This document shows, piece by piece, positions 1-6,651 of a DNA stretch of 16,460 nt. The DNA lies in assembly GCA_045106435.1 (NCBI GenBank), contig JBGCEN010000464.1:1-16460 (forward strand), in the 5' to 3' direction. A program made the translations under genes and the position numbers. Below the pieces are notes generated by a model. The model saw nothing but the letters and a program-made list of their open reading frames with translations. It did no database searches and had not been told where the DNA came from. How positions within the stretch are numbered: the stretch's first letter is position 1; every line of letters starts with the position of its first letter. The stretch comes from JBCCIM01 sp045106435. Lineage in GTDB: Bacteria; Bacteroidota; Rhodothermia; Rhodothermales; JAHQVL01.

Positions 1-141
1 CTACATAAAAGTGAGGAAATCCCCCTCAATACAAGGTCTTTTATTGTTATATCGTGGTCTCTTGAGCACAGGGCGATCAGAAAGCTTTTTGACTACCAAG
101 CAGGTTTAATCAAGCGGTCTGGTCGCGTTGTGTCTTTTTAA
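1..141 (+). CDS. C-terminal fragment of an unidentified protein
   Basis: The frame is open from the first base of the window to a TAA at 139-141, giving 46 residues without a start, so this is probably the tail of a gene that begins before the window. The residues look protein-like: a hydrophobic beta-like stretch (SFIVISWSL) followed by a basic amphipathic helix (HRAIRKLFDYQAGLIKRSG). I do not recognise the family. The gene converges on the sulfatase gene on the other strand, and the heptamer array at 168-282 fills the gap between the two stop codons. An open frame of this length can occur by chance (roughly one in ten), so the call is moderate. Confidence 0.4.
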   Translation, partial: LHKSEEIPLNTRSFIVISWSLEHRAIRKLFDYQAGLIKRSGRVVSF

Positions 142-167
142 GATAAAAATTTTGTAAATGATATACC

Positions 168-282
168 GTTTAGGGTTTAGGGTTTAGGGTTTAGGGTTTA
201 GGGTTTAGGGTTTAGGGTTTAGGGTAATTTAGCTTTTAACTTTTAGCTTTTAACTTTTAGCTTTTAACTTTTAGCTTTTAAC
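168..282. repeat. fold-back heptamer array: 8 GTTTAGG units facing 8 TTTTARC units
   Basis: From 168 to 223 there are eight perfect tandem copies of GTTTAGG (the TTTAGGG motif in another phase). After a 3-base centre (224-226), eight 7-bp units run from 227 to 282: a degenerate ATTTAGC, then TTTTAAC and TTTTAGC alternating. The right units read GTTAAAA or GCTAAAA on the opposite strand, so both arms consist of heptamers beginning with G, in inverted orientation. The arms are not perfect complements. In + strand RNA each GTTTAGG would pair with TTTTAAC by four Watson-Crick and two G-U pairs, with one U-U mismatch. The element lies between two converging stop codons (139-141 and 295-297). It belongs with the other fold-back arrays in this window. 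Confidence 0.9.
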
Positions 283-294
283 TTTGCAAGTGAT

Positions 295-1815
295 TTACTC
301 TAGACCTGGGATCGGGTCGTCAGGGGCTATCGGTTGACCTTGCCAGGTAGCTTCTCCATTTTCATAGGTAAGAATTCGGTGCCGGCTGCCAGGGACGGGT
401 TTGCGATTGATGTCTGGAAGCCATAGTGCGTGCTCCGCTATGATATCAGCGTATGCTGGATCTGAAGCCAGGTTGGTCCATTCATTAGGATCTTCCTGCA
501 TGTTGTACAATTCCTGGCTACCATCTGCGTATTGGATAAACCGCCAATCTTTGGTACGGATGCCATGATTGTCGTGGTTATGCGTTGTGATCGCCGGCCA
601 TGCTCGTTCTGCATCTGCTTGTTGGAGTTGAGGCATCAGGCTGTGACCTTCAAGCCCTTCGCGTGGAGATAGCCGGGACAGTTCAAGCAGTGTCGGGTAG
701 ATGTCCAGTAATTCTACCGGAGCGTCAACAACCGCATTTTCAGCAACGCCCGGGCCAGAAAAAATCAACGGGACTCTGGTTGAACGATCCCACAATGTGT
801 TTTTACCACTGATGGCCTTCTCTCCCAGATGATACCCGTGGTCGGACCAAAGCACCACGATTGTATTGTCCGCCAATCCGCTTTCTTCGAGGGCATCAAG
901 TATACGGCCCACCTGACTATCGACAAAACTTATAGACGCCAGATAAGCGCGAACAAGTGGCCTCAATTGGCCTTCATCCTCCAACCACTTTAATCGCGGC
1001 TCTGGCAAATCCCAGTGATCATACCAGGAGAAACGCGGTGTATCGTCTCTGTCATTTTCCAAAATGGGTGGTAATAGCAGCGTTTCATCCGGATACATGT
1101 CGAACCATTTCTGGGTTGCATATAGCGGGACATGTGGCAAGAAGAAGCCGGCTGAAAGAAAAAATGGAGCATTCGGTTCTGCGGTAGGAGTCTGTCTGAG
1201 TTTATCCTTGAGCAAGTCAACCGCCCAACTCGCCACCAACCAGTCACCTTTGTCTTCATCGTTGTGTGGAAACGTTCCCCAATCCATCAAGTCATGATTC
1301 CCTCCGGGCGTCCAGCCGATGATCTTTTCCTCAGGCCTCGGACCAACTGTAGATGCCGGCCCCAACGCATCAAATTCTCGGTCTTCTTCCTTTCTGCCAT
1401 ATCCTCCATGATAGATTTTGCCTCCTGAATAGGTGGTGTATCCATTTTGAGAAAAATGCTGGGGCAGGCTAACGATGTCTTTTAACTCTTCAACATCGCG
1501 AAACCATGGGGCCAGACCATAAATCCCTGTTGAGGAAGGGCGCTTCCCCGTAAGCAGGCTTGTTCGAGAAGGACTACAAATCGGCGACTGTGCGTGGGCA
1601 TTGCTGAACAATGTCCCCCGTGCAGCCAGCGCGTCTAAATGGGGGGTCTGAACCTGTGGATGGCCTTTTAATGGCCCAATCCAGTCGTTCAAGTCATCAA
1701 TGGCGATGAACAGTACATTGGGTGGCTCGGTGGACAGATCTGTCCCTCCATTGGGAGTGCAAGAAATGGAAAGAAAGAAACAAGCGACGAGTAGAAAAAG
1801 GGGGCGCTGTCTCAT
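295..1815 (-). CDS. secreted lipoprotein sulfatase, iduronate-2-sulfatase-like (S1 family)
   Basis: This is a type I sulfatase that would hydrolyse sulfate esters on polysaccharides outside the cytoplasm. Numbered from the ATG at 1815 (506 aa), it has a basic N-terminus (MRQRP), a hydrophobic stretch and a lipobox-like SISC with Cys19, so export and lipid anchoring are likely. Metal-binding Asp40-Asp41 (AIDDLND), the formylglycine motif C80-S-P-S-R84, K133 (GGKIYHGG), H228 (PHVP) and D325-H326 (WSDHGYHLGEK) are all present, so it looks catalytically intact. The motif order and overall length fit iduronate-2-sulfatase/choline-sulfatase-like enzymes. The true substrate cannot be read from sequence. 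An in-frame TTG at 1833 would add six residues, but ATG 1815 gives the better signal peptide. There is no clear Shine-Dalgarno. The 9-bp array at 1828-1906 begins 12 bp upstream of this ATG. Confidence 0.93.
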   Translation of the reverse strand: MRQRPLFLLVACFFLSISCTPNGGTDLSTEPPNVLFIAIDDLNDWIGPLKGHPQVQTPHLDALAARGTLFSNAHAQSPICSPSRTSLLTGKRPSSTGIYGLAPWFRDVEELKDIVSLPQHFSQNGYTTYSGGKIYHGGYGRKEEDREFDALGPASTVGPRPEEKIIGWTPGGNHDLMDWGTFPHNDEDKGDWLVASWAVDLLKDKLRQTPTAEPNAPFFLSAGFFLPHVPLYATQKWFDMYPDETLLLPPILENDRDDTPRFSWYDHWDLPEPRLKWLEDEGQLRPLVRAYLASISFVDSQVGRILDALEESGLADNTIVVLWSDHGYHLGEKAISGKNTLWDRSTRVPLIFSGPGVAENAVVDAPVELLDIYPTLLELSRLSPREGLEGHSLMPQLQQADAERAWPAITTHNHDNHGIRTKDWRFIQYADGSQELYNMQEDPNEWTNLASDPAYADIIAEHALWLPDINRKPVPGSRHRILTYENGEATWQGQPIAPDDPIPGLE

Positions 1816-1827
1816 ATGACTGAAATG

Positions 1828-1906
1828 GTACAAAGAGTACGAAGAGTACGATCAGAAAGTATCAAGGCTTGTTTCGAATCTGTTGAACCCTTCATGCATT
1901 TCGTAC
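1828..1906. repeat. fold-back nonamer array (GTAC-RA type), 4+4 units
   Basis: GTAC recurs exactly every 9 bp at 1828, 1837 and 1846 (units GTACAAAGA, GTACGAAGA, GTACGATCA), followed by a degenerate fourth unit to 1863. After a 7-base centre, four 9-bp units in inverted orientation run from 1871 to 1906; the last ends in GTAC at 1903-1906 and the others are degenerate. The arms are symmetric about the centre and partly complementary. The left units share the 15-mer GTACAAAGAGTACGA with the reverse complement of the right arm of the element at 14562-14649. The element lies in the leader of the sulfatase gene. Confidence 0.75.
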
Positions 1907-1955
1907 CCATGAACCTCAATACGTTATTTATTTGCTTACTGACTACCAAGGCGTG

Positions 1956-1988
1956 TGGGACTTTCAGAAATATAGAAAGAAAGTCCCA
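1956..1988. terminator. 10-bp perfect hairpin between minus-strand genes
   Basis: TGGGACTTTC at 1956-1965 is followed after 13 bases by its exact reverse complement GAAAGTCCCA at 1979-1988. It lies downstream of the SRPBCC gene (ends 2144) and upstream of the sulfatase gene, so it could end or process the upstream transcript. No T-run follows on either strand, so a rho-independent terminator is not established. Confidence 0.4.
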
Positions 1989-2143
1989 TCGCGTCCAGTG
2001 AAACACCTGACCAACATAAGAGGTCAGCCTGTCATAAAACACGACCAATGATAAACAGTGGTAGCAACTGCAAAGAAATACATCATTTCAGCCTCAGCCT
2101 GTTTAAGAACCTGACTTATACTTTTACCCGTCAAGTACCTGTA

Positions 2144-2593
2144 TTACGTCAGCAATGCTTCAAATCTTTCTGTTCTGTAATCAAAAATTCTGTCCAGCGT
2201 TCTTCTAATGAAAACAGCATTGGCAATCTGGCCGAAGATAGAGAAAGGCGGTTGATAGGTTACTTCATCCGTAAACAGTACGCCTCCATCCACCTCCTCA
2301 ATCTTGTGGAAGTGGTACCACAGTTTATACGGACCGACGCGTTGTTCATCGACAAAAGAGTGGTTTGGTTTGATGTGCTTGATTTCGGAAACCCAACGCT
2401 GGGCACCCATGATGGGTATATTGACGATGTATTCTACCAAAAGTCCGTTAAACATTTCATCAGGCACGTCTGACACTATTTTAAACGACATGTCTTCAGG
2501 TGTGATGAGATTCAAGTTCTCGGGCCGGCTGATAAAACCCCAGGCCTTTTCGAGCGTGGTATTGACCACTAATTCGCGCTTTAATGTATACAT
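2144..2593 (-). CDS. SRPBCC-fold (START-like) ligand-binding family protein
   Basis: This 149-residue protein has the size and pattern of a single SRPBCC/polyketide-cyclase-like domain, a helix-grip fold that holds a hydrophobic ligand. It opens with a strand and helix (LKRELVVNTTLEKAWGFISRPENLNLITP). A middle part contains MGAQRWVSEI and DEQRVGPYKLWYHFHKIEE. The C-terminal part reads GGVLFTDEVTYQPPF followed by a long helix ending in IFDYRTERF, as in the cell-division-inhibitor-like (COG4276-type) SRPBCC proteins. No signal peptide is present, so it is cytosolic. The ligand and role are unknown. It diverges from the membrane-protein gene at 2723 across a 129-bp gap. ATG at 2593 is the natural start. 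Confidence 0.85.
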   Translation of the reverse strand: MYTLKRELVVNTTLEKAWGFISRPENLNLITPEDMSFKIVSDVPDEMFNGLLVEYIVNIPIMGAQRWVSEIKHIKPNHSFVDEQRVGPYKLWYHFHKIEEVDGGVLFTDEVTYQPPFSIFGQIANAVFIRRTLDRIFDYRTERFEALLT

Positions 2594-2722
2594 ATTGCTT
2601 ATTGCCTGTTTTAAGTCAATTTATTGCTTGGTGACTATGTCTGCTATATGCAGGCTGGACAGATCACATTTCACAAATCAGAACACTCCTTTTAACCGCC
2701 AACGAGCACTGCTAACTACCCT

Positions 2723-3148
2723 GTGATCAACTTGCTATTCCTATACATCAACGAGCTTCGTACGATGGTCGATTTTGGACTATTCATTTTAATCTGGATG
2801 GTCCAACTTATCGTCTACCCGAGTTTTGAATACATTCAAGCGGACGCGTTTCGAAGCTGGCACAAACGGTACACATTTAACATTTCGCTGCTTGTCATCC
2901 CGTTGATGTTTGGCCAGGTACTCTTCATCGGTGCGCAAGTGTTTCAAACGCCAAGCTGGGCTGTTTATACATCAGCCGTATTGGTATTGCTGGCCTGGAT
3001 TTCGACGTTTACACAAGCCGTACCGCTTCACAACGCAATTTCAGCCAATCAACAACAACCCAATACCCTTTCGCTTTTAGTTACGAGAAATTGGGTGCGC
3101 ACCCTTTTATGGACTATCGTCTTTTGTTTGGGATGGATTAGGACGTAG
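2723..3148 (+). CDS. small integral membrane protein, four predicted helices, unknown function
   Basis: This is a 141-residue hydrophobic protein with about four membrane segments: residues about 16-33 (FGLFILIWMVQLIVYP), 51-71, 79-97 and 124-139. The VQLIVYPSF motif at the end of helix 1 and the aromatic/basic loop RSWHKRYTF resemble a family of uncharacterised small membrane proteins often annotated only as hypothetical. The start is uncertain: GTG at 2723 gives 141 residues and a full first helix, while ATG at 2765 gives 127 residues and shortens the N-terminus. It is divergent from the SRPBCC gene, and the two may share a control region (2594-2722). Function cannot be assigned. Confidence 0.75.
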   Translation: MINLLFLYINELRTMVDFGLFILIWMVQLIVYPSFEYIQADAFRSWHKRYTFNISLLVIPLMFGQVLFIGAQVFQTPSWAVYTSAVLVLLAWISTFTQAVPLHNAISANQQQPNTLSLLVTRNWVRTLLWTIVFCLGWIRT

Positions 3149-3545
3149 TACATCGAACTCTCAGCATCCAATGGTTCAGGAAAGAAGGATGGAAGAATGA
3201 GGGGTAAAAGCATTCATTATATCGTATTGCTAATCTTCTCGTACAAGTTAAAATTCTACAATTCAGCCCTTTCTCAGCGTAATTCACATTAATAAACTGC
3301 TTTTTTATAAAAGCATATGCTAAACTTACATATCTGCGTGCATGCAATATCCTTCCACAGATTTCTTGAATAGCAGGCCTGGACTCCCAGGCTATTACCG
3401 GACTATTTCATTTCTCCGGCAGATTCTTCTGCGTACGCTTACCCACCTGGCCCGGTGATCTATTTGATTCAACTGGTTAAGGATACAATGTCCTGTTAGG
3501 ACACACCGACCCAACTTTGTGTAATCACTTAATAGATAACCAGAT
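3149..3545. other. 397-bp intergenic gap
   Basis: No gene is supported here. Structures seen are an AT-rich 7-bp hairpin (TGCTTTT 3298-3304 with AAAAGCA 3309-3315), a GC-rich hairpin GCCTGG/CCAGGC (3377-3392) that could end the membrane-protein transcript, and a small dyad at 3489-3503. The promoter of the secreted-protein gene at 3546 should lie in the last 100 bases. I cannot assign its boxes with confidence. Confidence 0.5.
3489..3503. promoter_or_regulatory. operator-like dyad TGTCCT-N3-AGGACA
   Basis: A perfect 6-bp inverted repeat with a 3-bp spacer lies 43 bp before the ATG of the T9SS cargo gene. Position and symmetry fit a binding site for a dimeric regulator. The stem could also form a short leader hairpin. 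No regulator is identified. Confidence 0.3.
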
Positions 3546-4784
3546 ATGACTAATCACCCCCCGAAACATGCTTGCAGCATGATTATATGCTGTTTTTTGA
3601 TGTTCTTCATGAATCAAGCGGTAGCCCAATCAGCATATGAATTATCCAGACTCGATGCATTCAGCAGCAACAGTACTATAGACATGACCTGTTTCCCTCC
3701 ACCAAACCCGGGAGGAGAGCCAGGCATAGGTTCAGCGCCACCTTGTTTACTCCCTACAAATCTGGACCCTTCAGTTGTTGCCCCTGACCCTTCAGGTCAA
3801 CTCGCATTGAAGGAAATGCCAAATGGTGAAACAAAAATCACCATCGATCTTGAAGGATTGGATGAGGATATGGTGATAACCGCATGGACCTCCTATTTCT
3901 TCCCCGGTGGTCCGGTGGCACCCCATCCAATTTTCGATCCTATTGGTCCGGGTTTGCCTCCGATTGCCGGCGTTTCTGCCCCTATGGCACCAACTACGGC
4001 AGCTTTTACCGAGGGCATGGCTCCAGAGCCCAATCAATTCGACATCAAGTCAAACGGAAAATCAAAACTCACAATCTTTCTGGATTATGACCCACTGCTT
4101 CCTGGGCAGGGTCCGCTAAGGAATGATATGGTGACCACCAACCAAGCCCTTGCGCCTGCTGGTGATGATGCAGAGCAGCCGTTGTGCTGCCCGGCCGGCG
4201 TGCCGGCGCCGAGCTACCAACCCGTGGGTAGTTCATTTTTACGTGCCTTTGATCCAGCCACAGGATTTCAGCGGCTGGATGCAAATGGCCGGCCCGTCTT
4301 GATCAGGAGTCCACGCGCGGTCGATTTTATTGCCATTGTTGTTCACAGCGATAAAACCACGCATGGCATCAATCCTGGAATTCCTATTTTGCCTATTCCG
4401 GGGTTATCAGCGACTACGGGAGATCACTATTTACTGGGTATTTTTGATTTGAGGGCTTTACACCCTTCAAGTGGCAACCAGCCGGCCCAATTTATTCCAT
4501 CGGAAGCACTTTCCGATGAAGGGTATGAACTCTCGAGCGTATACCCCAATCCATTTAATCCAACGACATCCTTCCAATTGCGCGTAGCAGAAACACAACA
4601 CGTGAAAATCGAAGTGTATGACATGCTTGGACGCTTTGTAGCCCGCTTGCATGACGGTGAGTTGACACCAGGCCAAGGCCATTTGTTTTCCTTTGATGCT
4701 GCGAACCTGGCGAGTGGAAAATATCTATTGAGAGCGACTGGCGAGAAATTTATTTCTAACCAGAACATTACTTTGCTTAAGTAA
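3546..4784 (+). CDS. secreted protein of unknown function with T9SS type A sorting domain
   Basis: This 412-residue protein has an N-terminal signal peptide (hydrophobic MIICCFLMFFM, cleavage probably near AVAQS around residue 28) and a C-terminal type IX sorting domain. The sorting domain starts at about residue 333 with VYPNPFNPTT, continues through VYDMLGRFVARL and ends in NITLLK; it directs export across the outer membrane. The body (about 30-325) is proline- and glycine-rich with beta-type segments (KITIDLEGLDEDMVITAW, KSKLTIFLDYDP, VDFIAIVVHSDKTTHG, HYLLGIFDLRAL). I do not recognise a domain there. Cysteines occur in two clusters (MTCFPPP...PPCLL and LCCPAG). A later in-frame ATG (Met12) would still give a signal peptide. 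The gene stands alone, with a dyad upstream and a strong terminator downstream. Confidence 0.85.
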   Translation: MTNHPPKHACSMIICCFLMFFMNQAVAQSAYELSRLDAFSSNSTIDMTCFPPPNPGGEPGIGSAPPCLLPTNLDPSVVAPDPSGQLALKEMPNGETKITIDLEGLDEDMVITAWTSYFFPGGPVAPHPIFDPIGPGLPPIAGVSAPMAPTTAAFTEGMAPEPNQFDIKSNGKSKLTIFLDYDPLLPGQGPLRNDMVTTNQALAPAGDDAEQPLCCPAGVPAPSYQPVGSSFLRAFDPATGFQRLDANGRPVLIRSPRAVDFIAIVVHSDKTTHGINPGIPILPIPGLSATTGDHYLLGIFDLRALHPSSGNQPAQFIPSEALSDEGYELSSVYPNPFNPTTSFQLRVAETQHVKIEVYDMLGRFVARLHDGELTPGQGHLFSFDAANLASGKYLLRATGEKFISNQNITLLK

Positions 4785-4804
4785 GGCTGATTGTTAAGCA
4801 CCAA

Positions 4805-4820
4805 TTGCGGTGCGCCGCAA
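4805..4820 (+). other. short GC hairpin after the T9SS cargo gene
   Basis: TTGCGG and CCGCAA flank a TGCG loop 20 bases after the stop codon. A run of eight T begins about 16 bases further on, too far for a classical terminator. It may help stall or protect the transcript ahead of the stronger hairpin at 4848. Confidence 0.4.
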
Positions 4821-4847
4821 CCGTATTTCTCAACAGTTTTTTTCGTG

Positions 4848-4903
4848 GGCATGGATGTAAACGGAGGCCTTTCACTCCTCCGGTACATCCGTGCCTTTTT
4901 TAT
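4848..4903 (+). terminator. rho-independent terminator
   Basis: A long hairpin has left arm GGCATGGATGTAAACGGAGG (4848-4867) and right arm CCTCCGGTACATCCGTGCC (4877-4895), nearly complementary, followed at once by TTTTTTATTT. This is the clearest terminator in the window. It separates the T9SS cargo gene from the hydroxyproline locus. Confidence 0.85.
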
Positions 4904-4940
4904 TTATGTGAAATGATTCATTCAAGTGCTTGGATTCCAG

Positions 4941-4977
4941 ATATTCAACTGATATATTACATGCATATCTTGAATAT
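4941..4977. promoter_or_regulatory. long AT-rich dyad upstream of the hydroxyproline locus
   Basis: ATATTCAA (4941-4948) and TTGAATAT (4970-4977) enclose a second nested pair GATAT (4951-4955) and ATATC (4965-4969). Together they make a 13-bp stem with a 2-base bulge and a 9-base loop. It ends 29 bp before the ATG of the first gene. Given a GntR regulator in the same operon, this is the obvious candidate for an autoregulated operator or a leader hairpin. That link is inference. Confidence 0.4.
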
Positions 4978-5006
4978 TCCTACAACTCATAGACCCGGAT
5001 CCTACC

Positions 5007-5921
5007 ATGCAAACAGATTGGAAAGGCGTTTTTCCAGCCGTCACCACCAAATTCAATGAAGACGACAGCCTCGACTTTACTGCCATGACGCATAATTTCG
5101 AGGCACAGATAGATGCCGGCGTACACGGGATTATTGTATCTGGATCTCTGGGCGAAAGTAGCACACTAACGCCATCAGAAAAACTGGACATCCTCAAGCA
5201 TGCCATTGAAGTCAGTGCCGGCCGCGTGCCCGTACTGGCTGGTGTTGCAGAGCGAAGAACCATGGATGCCTGCGAATTTATCCAGCAAGGAAGCGCACTG
5301 GGCGCGGATGGGTTTATGGTACTGCCTCCCATGCAATACACTTCGGACCCAAGAGAAACGATGCATCATTTCCGGACGGTAGCAAAAGCATCGCCGAAGC
5401 CGATTATGGTCTATAACAATCCTGTGGCATACAATGTGGATGTCACGCCAGAGATGTTTATAGAATTGGCCGATGAACCTAAATTTGTTGCGATTAAGGA
5501 ATCATCAGACAACGTCAGACGCATTACAGATATCTATAACGCTGTGGGCGAAAGATATCAGCTATTCACCGGCGTAGACAACCTGGCGCTTGAGAGCTTG
5601 TTGCTCGGTGCTGTTGGCTGGGTTGCCGGCCTCGTATGCGCCTTTCCAAGAGAAACCGTTGTCATTTACGAATTGGCACAGGCCGGCCGGCTGGAAGAAG
5701 CACGCGCATTATACCGCTGGTTCAAGCCGCTGCTCGATTTGGATGTATCCACAAAGCTGGTACAAAATATCAAAATAGCAGAAGTTATGACTGGCCTGGG
5801 CACTGAACGCGTGCGGGCACCACGCCTTCCATTAATAGGCGAAGAACGTGATCATGTTATTAAAGTAATCGAAGATGCGTTGGCAGTTCGGCCAGAACTC
5901 GTCGAACTGTCTACCATTTGA
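5007..5921 (+). CDS. DapA-family lyase, probable pyrroline-4-hydroxy-2-carboxylate deaminase
   Basis: This 304-residue protein is a (beta/alpha)8 Schiff-base aldolase of the dihydrodipicolinate synthase/N-acetylneuraminate lyase family. Visible family features are the GSLGES carboxylate-binding loop (residues 46-51), Tyr136 in the YNNP motif and the catalytic Lys164 in AIKESSDN. Length is typical. DapA homologues carry out many reactions, so the neighbours decide: a 4-hydroxyproline epimerase, a FAD dehydrogenase and a GntR regulator follow in the same direction. This points to the enzyme that deaminates pyrroline-4-hydroxy-2-carboxylate to alpha-ketoglutarate semialdehyde (LhpC/HypD type). 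A 4-hydroxy-tetrahydrodipicolinate synthase or keto-sugar-acid aldolase role remains possible. It is the first gene of the run, with the regulator starting 15 bp after its stop. Cytosolic. Confidence 0.85.
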   Translation: MQTDWKGVFPAVTTKFNEDDSLDFTAMTHNFEAQIDAGVHGIIVSGSLGESSTLTPSEKLDILKHAIEVSAGRVPVLAGVAERRTMDACEFIQQGSALGADGFMVLPPMQYTSDPRETMHHFRTVAKASPKPIMVYNNPVAYNVDVTPEMFIELADEPKFVAIKESSDNVRRITDIYNAVGERYQLFTGVDNLALESLLLGAVGWVAGLVCAFPRETVVIYELAQAGRLEEARALYRWFKPLLDLDVSTKLVQNIKIAEVMTGLGTERVRAPRLPLIGEERDHVIKVIEDALAVRPELVELSTI

Positions 5922-5936
5922 TCACTGCCAGATTGT

Positions 5937-6590
5937 ATGCAAGCTGTAACTCAAACGGAAAGCCTTTCAGAGAAGGCCTATTCTCTGGTGGAAGAACTGA
6001 TCGTAACATTGGTGCTACCACCGGGGCATGTTTTTTCTGAAGGGGAACTCAGCCAACAGATTAATATTGGACGCACCCCTTTGCGGGAAGCATTGCAACG
6101 CCTCGCTGCTGAACGACTGGTGAAGGCATTGCCCCGCAAAGGGATGATGGTGGCGGAGATCAACATCACCGATCAATTGGCCATGCTGGAAACCCGGCGT
6201 GTATTGGATCAGCTTGTGGTATCGCGGGCTGCGAGACGGGCTACGATGGAGCAATGTGAGCAATTAAAATCAATCCAGCATGACATGAAGATTGCCGCAA
6301 CTGGTGAAGACATTACTTCATTTATGCGACTGGATCGTGCTTGCGATGCCGTACTGGAAGCCGCCTCCAGAAATCCGTACGCAGCTCAGGCTTTAACCTC
6401 TCTGCATGCGCACTGCCGGCGATTCTGGTATCAGTACCAGCATGAAGGCGATATCCTGAAATCAGCGTTGCTTCACACACAGATGATTTCATCGGTTGTT
6501 TCCCGCGATGAAACACAAGCCGCTGAACATGCAGATGAAATTATCAATTACCTGGAGCAGTTCACGCGGGCTGCGCTGGATTTAGTCTGA
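5937..6590 (+). CDS. GntR-family (FadR/FCD type) transcriptional regulator
   Basis: This 217-residue protein has an N-terminal winged-helix domain (about 10-75) containing the usual GntR signature: EELIVTLVLPPG, FSEGELSQQINIGRTPLREALQRLAAERLV and LPRKGMMV. An all-helical FCD ligand-binding domain follows (about 78-212). The FCD metal site looks weakened: the position usually reading FH is CD (DRACDAVLEA), and the last expected His near IINYL is absent, although LHTQM keeps one. It starts 15 bp after the lyase stop, so it is probably co-transcribed and controls the hydroxyproline genes, releasing DNA on binding a pathway intermediate. The effector and operator are inferred; the dyad at 4941-4977 is the best visible candidate site. 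Confidence 0.9.
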   Translation: MQAVTQTESLSEKAYSLVEELIVTLVLPPGHVFSEGELSQQINIGRTPLREALQRLAAERLVKALPRKGMMVAEINITDQLAMLETRRVLDQLVVSRAARRATMEQCEQLKSIQHDMKIAATGEDITSFMRLDRACDAVLEAASRNPYAAQALTSLHAHCRRFWYQYQHEGDILKSALLHTQMISSVVSRDETQAAEHADEIINYLEQFTRAALDLV

Positions 6591-6651
6591 TCTGCGCATC
6601 CTTATGCTAAATATTTTCAAGTAGCACCCCTCCTCCTCTCTAAAACAAAAT

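Larger units (their letters stand above)
1816..2143. other. intergenic gap upstream of the sulfatase gene
   Basis: This 328-bp gap separates two minus-strand genes. It contains the 9-bp fold-back array (1828-1906) and a hairpin at 1956-1988. A second, weaker 6-bp hairpin (CTGACC 2007-2012 with GGTCAG 2022-2027) is also present. No coding sequence is convincing: the overlapping small ORFs here consist largely of the repeats. The sulfatase promoter on the minus strand should lie in this interval, but I cannot identify it. Confidence 0.6.

Noticed and set aside
168..224. TTTAGGG array read as eukaryotic telomere or plant contamination
   Set aside because: It is followed by a matching inverted heptamer array and flanked by bacterial genes, and other gaps here have the same architecture with different units.
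168..286. CRISPR array
   Set aside because: Units are 7 bp with no spacers; no cas gene is present.
110..1950. Shared 11-mer TGACTACCAAG near 110 and 1939
   Set aside because: A single short match without flanking similarity is within chance expectation.
2048..2473. 141-residue + strand ORF opposite the SRPBCC gene
   Set aside because: It is a shadow of the SRPBCC coding sequence with an irregular composition.
4427..4888. 153-residue minus-strand ORF over the end of the T9SS cargo gene
   Set aside because: It overlaps the sorting domain and the terminator and has no recognisable motif.
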